A stretch of DNA of 9,284 nt from Oscillospiraceae bacterium (lineage in GTDB: Bacteria > Bacillota > Clostridia > Oscillospirales > Oscillospiraceae), in assembly GCA_020025295.1 (NCBI GenBank), contig JAHHSJ010000064.1, forward strand, positions 1 through 9,284, in the 5' to 3' direction. The notes beneath the pieces are model-generated. The model ran no database searches and was not told the origin of the DNA. It saw nothing but the letters and a program-made list of their open reading frames with translations. The position numbers and the translations under genes are program-made. Positions 6,225 through 9,284 of the stretch are shown here, piece by piece (position 1 is the stretch's first letter; the number at the start of each line of letters is the position of its first letter).

Positions 6225-6262
6225 AGCACCTCCTGACCCGCAAGGTCAGGGGGTGCTTTTTT
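6225..6262. terminator. Shared, probably bidirectional, intrinsic terminator
   Basis: A 14-bp stem with one G-U pair (6225-6238 with 6244-6257, loop CGCAA) is followed by T6 on the plus strand (6257-6262), ending the CPBP transcript. On the minus strand the same hairpin is followed by CTTATTTTGC, a weaker T-rich tail. It starts about 10 nt after the ABC stop, so it can serve both converging genes. Confidence 0.92.
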
Positions 6263-6266
6263 CTGT

Positions 6267-7988
6267 TTATGCTTCCAGCTGCTCCCGGAACTGGAGCCGG
6301 TACAGCTTGGCGTATTCGCCGTCCTGCGCCAGCAGGGTGTCGTGGTCGCCCTGCTCCACGATCTCGCCGCCGGAAATGACCGCAATCTCGTCGGCACGCT
6401 TGATGGTGCTGAGTCGATGCGCCACCACCAGCGTGGTGCGGCCCACGCACAGCTCATCGAGGGCGTTCTGAATGAGAATCTCCGTGGTGTTATCCAGGGC
6501 GGAGGTAGCTTCGTCCAGAATGAGGATGGGGGGATTTTTCAGGAACACCCGGGCGATGCAGATGCGCTGCTTCTGACCGCCGCTGAGCCGGACGCCCCGT
6601 TCGCCCACTACCGTGTCATAGCCCTCGTCCAGAGACAGGATGTAATCGTGAATGTTGGCACGCTTCGCCGCCTCGATGACCTCCTCCTCGGTGGCGTCCA
6701 GCCGCCCGTAGAGGATGTTGTCCCGAATGCTGGCGTTGAAGAGGAAGATGTCCTGCTGCACGATGCCGATGTTCTTCCGCAGGCTCTCCCGGGTGATCTG
6801 CTCAATGGGCGTTCCGTCCAGCAGAATGTCGCCCTCCTGAATGTCATAGAACCGGGGCAGCAGGTGGCAGATGGTGGTCTTGCCGCCGCCGCTGGGGCCG
6901 ACCAGAGCAAAGGTCTTGCCCTTGGCGATGTCCAGATTGATGTGGGACAGCACCTCCTGATCCGGGTCATAGCTGTAACTCACATTCTTCATCTGGATGT
7001 GACCCTCCAGCCGCTCCACCGGCTCCGCATCGGGACGATCGGCTTCCTCGGGAAGGTCCATGATGGCGATAAACCGCTCAAAGCCGGCGGCACCCTCCTG
7101 AAACTGCTCCATCGAGGTCACCATGGTCTTGATGGGGGTGAGGAACAGGCTGGTGGACACGAGAAAGGCGGAGTAGTCCGCAAAGGTGAGGGAGCCCTGA
7201 TAGAGGAACAGTCCGCCGGCCATCAAAATCACCACATTGAACAGGTCCATGATGAAGGTAGTGGTGGAGTGGAACTGCGCCATGGCCTTGTAGCCTTCCC
7301 GGCGTGCCTCCTGAAACTCCACATTGCCCTTTTCAAACTTCTCTTCCTCTTTGGCGGCATTGGTGAAGGCCTTGGTAATGCGGATGCCGGAGACGCTGCT
7401 CTGAATGTCCGCGCTGATCTGGGCGTTGGCCTCACGGCTGCGGCGATAGGCCTTGCGCATCCGTCCGCAGGTGAACAGACCCACGATCACCAGCAGCGGC
7501 ACGCAGGCGAAGGTAATCAACGCCAGCGGCAGATGGATGGTGGTGAGGTAGACAAAGGACAAAATCACGGAGATACCGCAGATAATGGTGTTTTCCGGGC
7601 CGTGGTGTGCCAGCTCACTGACTTCAAACAGGTCGCTGGTGATGCGGGTCATGATTTTGCCCGTTTCATTCTCGTCGAAATAGCGGAAGGGCAGCCGCTG
7701 GAGGTGATGGAACAGCTCCGAGCGCATCTGCGCCTGCATCCGAACGCCCATCACATGGCCCTGATACTGCATGAAGAAGTTCATGCCCAGCCGCAGCAAA
7801 TACACGCCCAGCAAAATGGCGCCCACACGCACCACAAATTGCCAGTTGCCCTTGTCCAGATGAGCCAGCATATACCGGGTCACCATGGGGTACAGCACAG
7901 CGATCATACTGGCGCCAAAGGCAGCCAGCAGGTCCAGCGTCACCAGCCCCCGGTGGGGCTTATAGTAACTGAGAAATCGTTTCAGCAT
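6267..7988 (-). CDS. ABC exporter half-transporter (ABCB/MsbA-like, membrane and ATPase domains fused)
   Basis: A 573-residue half-transporter: an N-terminal type-IV exporter membrane domain (about 1-310, six membrane segments) followed by a nucleotide-binding domain. Visible motifs are Walker A GPSGGGKT (364-371), Q-loop IVQQD (Q412), signature LSGGQ (468-472), Walker B ILILDE (D492, catalytic E493) and H-loop H524; all are intact. FDENETGKIMTRITSD in the membrane domain is the usual coupling region. It probably acts as a homodimer, because no partner half-transporter gene is next to it. Such proteins export lipids, peptides or drugs; the substrate cannot be told from sequence. I chose the ATG at 7988, 9 nt after GGAGGTG. 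The GTG at 8000 is part of that ribosome site. The gene has its own strong promoter and shares a terminator with the CPBP gene. Confidence 0.93.
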   Translation of the reverse strand: MLKRFLSYYKPHRGLVTLDLLAAFGASMIAVLYPMVTRYMLAHLDKGNWQFVVRVGAILLGVYLLRLGMNFFMQYQGHVMGVRMQAQMRSELFHHLQRLPFRYFDENETGKIMTRITSDLFEVSELAHHGPENTIICGISVILSFVYLTTIHLPLALITFACVPLLVIVGLFTCGRMRKAYRRSREANAQISADIQSSVSGIRITKAFTNAAKEEEKFEKGNVEFQEARREGYKAMAQFHSTTTFIMDLFNVVILMAGGLFLYQGSLTFADYSAFLVSTSLFLTPIKTMVTSMEQFQEGAAGFERFIAIMDLPEEADRPDAEPVERLEGHIQMKNVSYSYDPDQEVLSHINLDIAKGKTFALVGPSGGGKTTICHLLPRFYDIQEGDILLDGTPIEQITRESLRKNIGIVQQDIFLFNASIRDNILYGRLDATEEEVIEAAKRANIHDYILSLDEGYDTVVGERGVRLSGGQKQRICIARVFLKNPPILILDEATSALDNTTEILIQNALDELCVGRTTLVVAHRLSTIKRADEIAVISGGEIVEQGDHDTLLAQDGEYAKLYRLQFREQLEA

Positions 7989-8042
7989 CGTTCGGGGCAC
8001 CTCCGCTCAAAAGTCTATCCAATATTTGTACTTAACCCTTTA

Positions 8043-8071
8043 ATTTTACTCAGTTTTCCCCTTTGTGTCAA
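8043..8071 (-). promoter_or_regulatory. Sigma-A promoter of the ABC exporter gene
   Basis: Minus strand: TTGACA at 8066-8071, exactly 17 nt, then TAAAAT at 8043-8048. Only one base differs from the full consensus. The predicted start near 8036 gives a leader of about 48 nt, with GGAGGTG before the ATG. Confidence 0.85.
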
Positions 8072-8211
8072 CTTCTTCCCCGGTTCGGAGCCGCTCCAAG
8101 GGCGGCAGAGCGCATAACGGTGATCGGTTTTCGTTTTGACATCGAAATTTGTCACTTTTTGTTTCCAAGCCCTTTGCTGTTCCTGCTGTGCAAAACCTTC
8201 TTATTTCAGTC

Positions 8212-8251
8212 TTTTCCACAGTTTGCACAAGGTTATGCACAGTTATCCACC
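8212..8251 (+). promoter_or_regulatory. Cluster of DnaA-box-like 9-mers
   Basis: Three 9-mers in the same orientation each match the DnaA box TTATCCACA at eight of nine positions: TTTTCCACA (8212-8220), TTATGCACA (8233-8241) and TTATCCACC (8243-8251). A poorer fourth, GTTTGCACA, lies between them (8221-8229). Start-to-start steps are 9, 12 and 10 bp, about one helical turn each, so bound DnaA would sit on one face. Pyrimidine-rich DNA follows. It lies between the divergent promoters of the ABC gene and metG. It could be part of a replication origin or a DnaA-regulated or DnaA-titrating site. Confidence 0.6.
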
Positions 8252-8366
8252 GGAACTTTTTCCCCCATTTCCCCATTTTCCCCGATGACATAATTCTTTT
8301 TTCGCTCTGCCCAACCGTCAAATCGACGAAAGCCGAAGCACCTTACGCTCTGACCCGCTTTGTTCC

Positions 8367-8395
8367 TTGCCATTCGGAAGAATTGAGCATATAAT
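8367..8395 (+). promoter_or_regulatory. Sigma-A promoter of metG
   Basis: TTGCCA at 8367-8372, exactly 17 nt, then a perfect TATAAT at 8390-8395. The predicted start near 8402 gives a leader of about 50 nt. Confidence 0.85.
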
Positions 8396-8409
8396 GGGTA
8401 AGATATCAC

Positions 8410-8432
8410 CTCTGCCTTCCATTCGGGCAGAG
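8410..8432 (+). promoter_or_regulatory. Small hairpin in the metG leader
   Basis: CTCTGCC (8410-8416) pairs perfectly with GGCAGAG (8426-8432) across a 9-nt loop. It ends 4 nt before the AAGGAGG ribosome site (8437-8443), inside the predicted mRNA leader. No T-run follows, so it is not a terminator. A role in mRNA stability or translation is possible but unproven. Confidence 0.4.
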
Positions 8433-8452
8433 CACGAAGGAGGATGCCTCAT

Positions 8453-9284
8453 ATGGCAGAAGAAAAGAAGAAGTTTTATATTACCACCCCGATTTATTAC
8501 CCCTCGGACAAGCTCCACATCGGTCACACCTACTGCACCGTTGCCGCCGATGCGATGGCTCGCTACAAGCGAATGCAGGGTTACGATGTGATGTTCCTGA
8601 CCGGCACCGATGAGCACGGTCAGAAGATCGAAGACAAGGCCAAGGAGGCCGGCATCACTCCTCAGCAGTTTGTGGATAACATCGTCGCCGGACCCAAGGG
8701 TATTGTGGACCTGTGGAAGCTGATGAATATTTCCAACGACCGCTTCATCCGCACCACCGACGATTACCATGTGGGCGCCGTCCAGAAGATTTTCAAGAAG
8801 ATGTATGACAAGGGCGACATCTACAAGGGAAAGTATGTGGGCAAGTACTGCAAGCCCTGCGAGTCCTTCTGGACCGAGAGCCAGCTGGTGGACGGCAAGT
8901 GCCCCGACTGCGGCCGTGAGGTGCAGGACGCGGAGGAGGAGGCCTACTTCTTCCGCCTGAGCAAGTACGCCGACAAGGTCCAGGACCTGCTGGAGAACAC
9001 CGACTATCTGGAGCCCCGCTCCCGCGTCAACGAGATGGTGAACAACTTCATCAAGCCCGGTCTGGAGGACCTGTGCGTGTCCCGTACCAGCTTCACTTGG
9101 GGCGTGCCCGTGGACTTCGATCCCGGTCATGTGGTCTATGTCTGGGTGGACGCTCTGTTCAACTACACCACCGCTCTGGGCCTGTTCAACGATAAGTACG
9201 ATGATTACGAGAAGTTCTGGCCCGCCGATGTCCACTTTGTGGGCAAGGAGATCGTCCGCTTCCACTCCATCATCTGGCCCGCCA
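8453..9284 (+). CDS. metG: Methionyl-tRNA synthetase (partial, 3' end beyond the window)
   Basis: A cytosolic class I aminoacyl-tRNA synthetase that charges tRNA-Met for initiation and elongation. The first 277 residues are present and the frame is open to the window edge. FYITTPIYYPSDKLHIGHTY (8-27) includes the HIGH ATP-binding motif at 22-25. TGTDEHGQKI (50-59) is the conserved methionine-pocket strand. A zinc knuckle has CX2C-X13-CX2C at C133, C136, C150 and C153. WVDALFNYTTALG (231-243) and FVGKEIVRFHSIIWPA (262-277) are also typical. KMSKS and the anticodon-binding domain would lie outside. I chose the ATG at 8453, 9 nt after AAGGAGG; the in-frame ATG at 8444 directly abuts that site. 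The neighbours usual in Firmicutes (tatD, rnmV, ksgA) would be to the right. Confidence 0.97.
   Translation, partial: MAEEKKKFYITTPIYYPSDKLHIGHTYCTVAADAMARYKRMQGYDVMFLTGTDEHGQKIEDKAKEAGITPQQFVDNIVAGPKGIVDLWKLMNISNDRFIRTTDDYHVGAVQKIFKKMYDKGDIYKGKYVGKYCKPCESFWTESQLVDGKCPDCGREVQDAEEEAYFFRLSKYADKVQDLLENTDYLEPRSRVNEMVNNFIKPGLEDLCVSRTSFTWGVPVDFDPGHVVYVWVDALFNYTTALGLFNDKYDDYEKFWPADVHFVGKEIVRFHSIIWPA

Larger units (their letters stand above)
7989..8452. other. Divergent intergenic region between the ABC exporter gene and metG
   Basis: These 464 bp hold the two outward-facing promoters, the DnaA-box-like cluster and the metG leader. Short open frames here (for example minus 8046-8321 and plus 8149-8394) overlap the promoters, lack ribosome sites and look like chance. 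I see no T-box antiterminator and no tRNA. Confidence 0.6.

Noticed and set aside
7989..8000. GTG start four codons upstream for the ABC exporter
   Set aside because: The GTG is the tail of the GGAGGTG ribosome site itself; the ATG at 7988 has normal spacing.
6342..8117. Long plus-strand open frame (591 codons) opposite the ABC exporter gene
   Set aside because: Antisense shadow. All ABC motifs are intact on the minus strand, and this frame runs through the ABC promoter with no ribosome site of its own.
8137..8154. Inverted repeat TGACA-N8-TGTCA between the ABC and metG promoters
   Set aside because: Five-base arms are expected by chance, and it overlaps neither promoter.
8318..9265. Minus-strand open frame (315 codons) opposite metG
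   Set aside because: Shadow of metG; it crosses the metG promoter and leader and has no recognisable motifs.

Overview
The window looks like chromosomal DNA from a GC-rich, endospore-forming member of the Clostridia; an Oscillospiraceae-type gut anaerobe is my best guess. This rests on a spore germinant-receptor operon with a sigma-G-like promoter, strong AGGAGG ribosome sites with occasional TTG starts, consensus sigma-A promoters, and typical Firmicutes housekeeping proteins. The taxonomic placement is inference. There is no mobile element, tRNA gene or CRISPR array.

Layout. Positions 1-520 hold no gene. They carry four sigma-A promoters in tandem, all on the minus strand and all with TTGACA and a 17-nt spacer. 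Three of them lie in repeated modules of about 74 bp with a period of about 108 bp. They fire leftwards out of the window, most likely into an rRNA operon whose leader (boxA-like sequence at the extreme left) is just visible. Positions 521-3458 are a minus-strand operon with gene order gerAA, gerAC, gerAB, in which both junctions are 4-nt ATGA overlaps. It encodes a germinant receptor whose C (lipoprotein) and B (transporter-like) subunits are much shorter than usual. A sigma-G-like promoter precedes gerAA. Positions 3558-3597 are the intrinsic terminator of the next minus-strand gene, a COG2509-type FAD-dependent dehydrogenase (3619-5007) with a cysteine cluster.

A 282-bp divergent spacer separates that gene from a plus-strand CPBP (CAAX/Rce1-like) intramembrane protease (5290-6210). 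This converges on a minus-strand ABC exporter half-transporter (6267-7988), and a GC-rich hairpin with T-runs lies between the two stops. The ABC gene has a near-consensus promoter. A 464-bp divergent spacer (7989-8452) follows, containing a cluster of DnaA-box-like 9-mers. The window ends inside metG (methionyl-tRNA synthetase), which has its own promoter and a leader hairpin.

The genes are mostly independent transcription units. Only the three ger genes clearly work together, as one membrane receptor made in the forespore. The points most worth a second look are the tandem promoter array, the reduced germinant receptor and the helically phased DnaA-box cluster. I found no convincing new multi-gene system.
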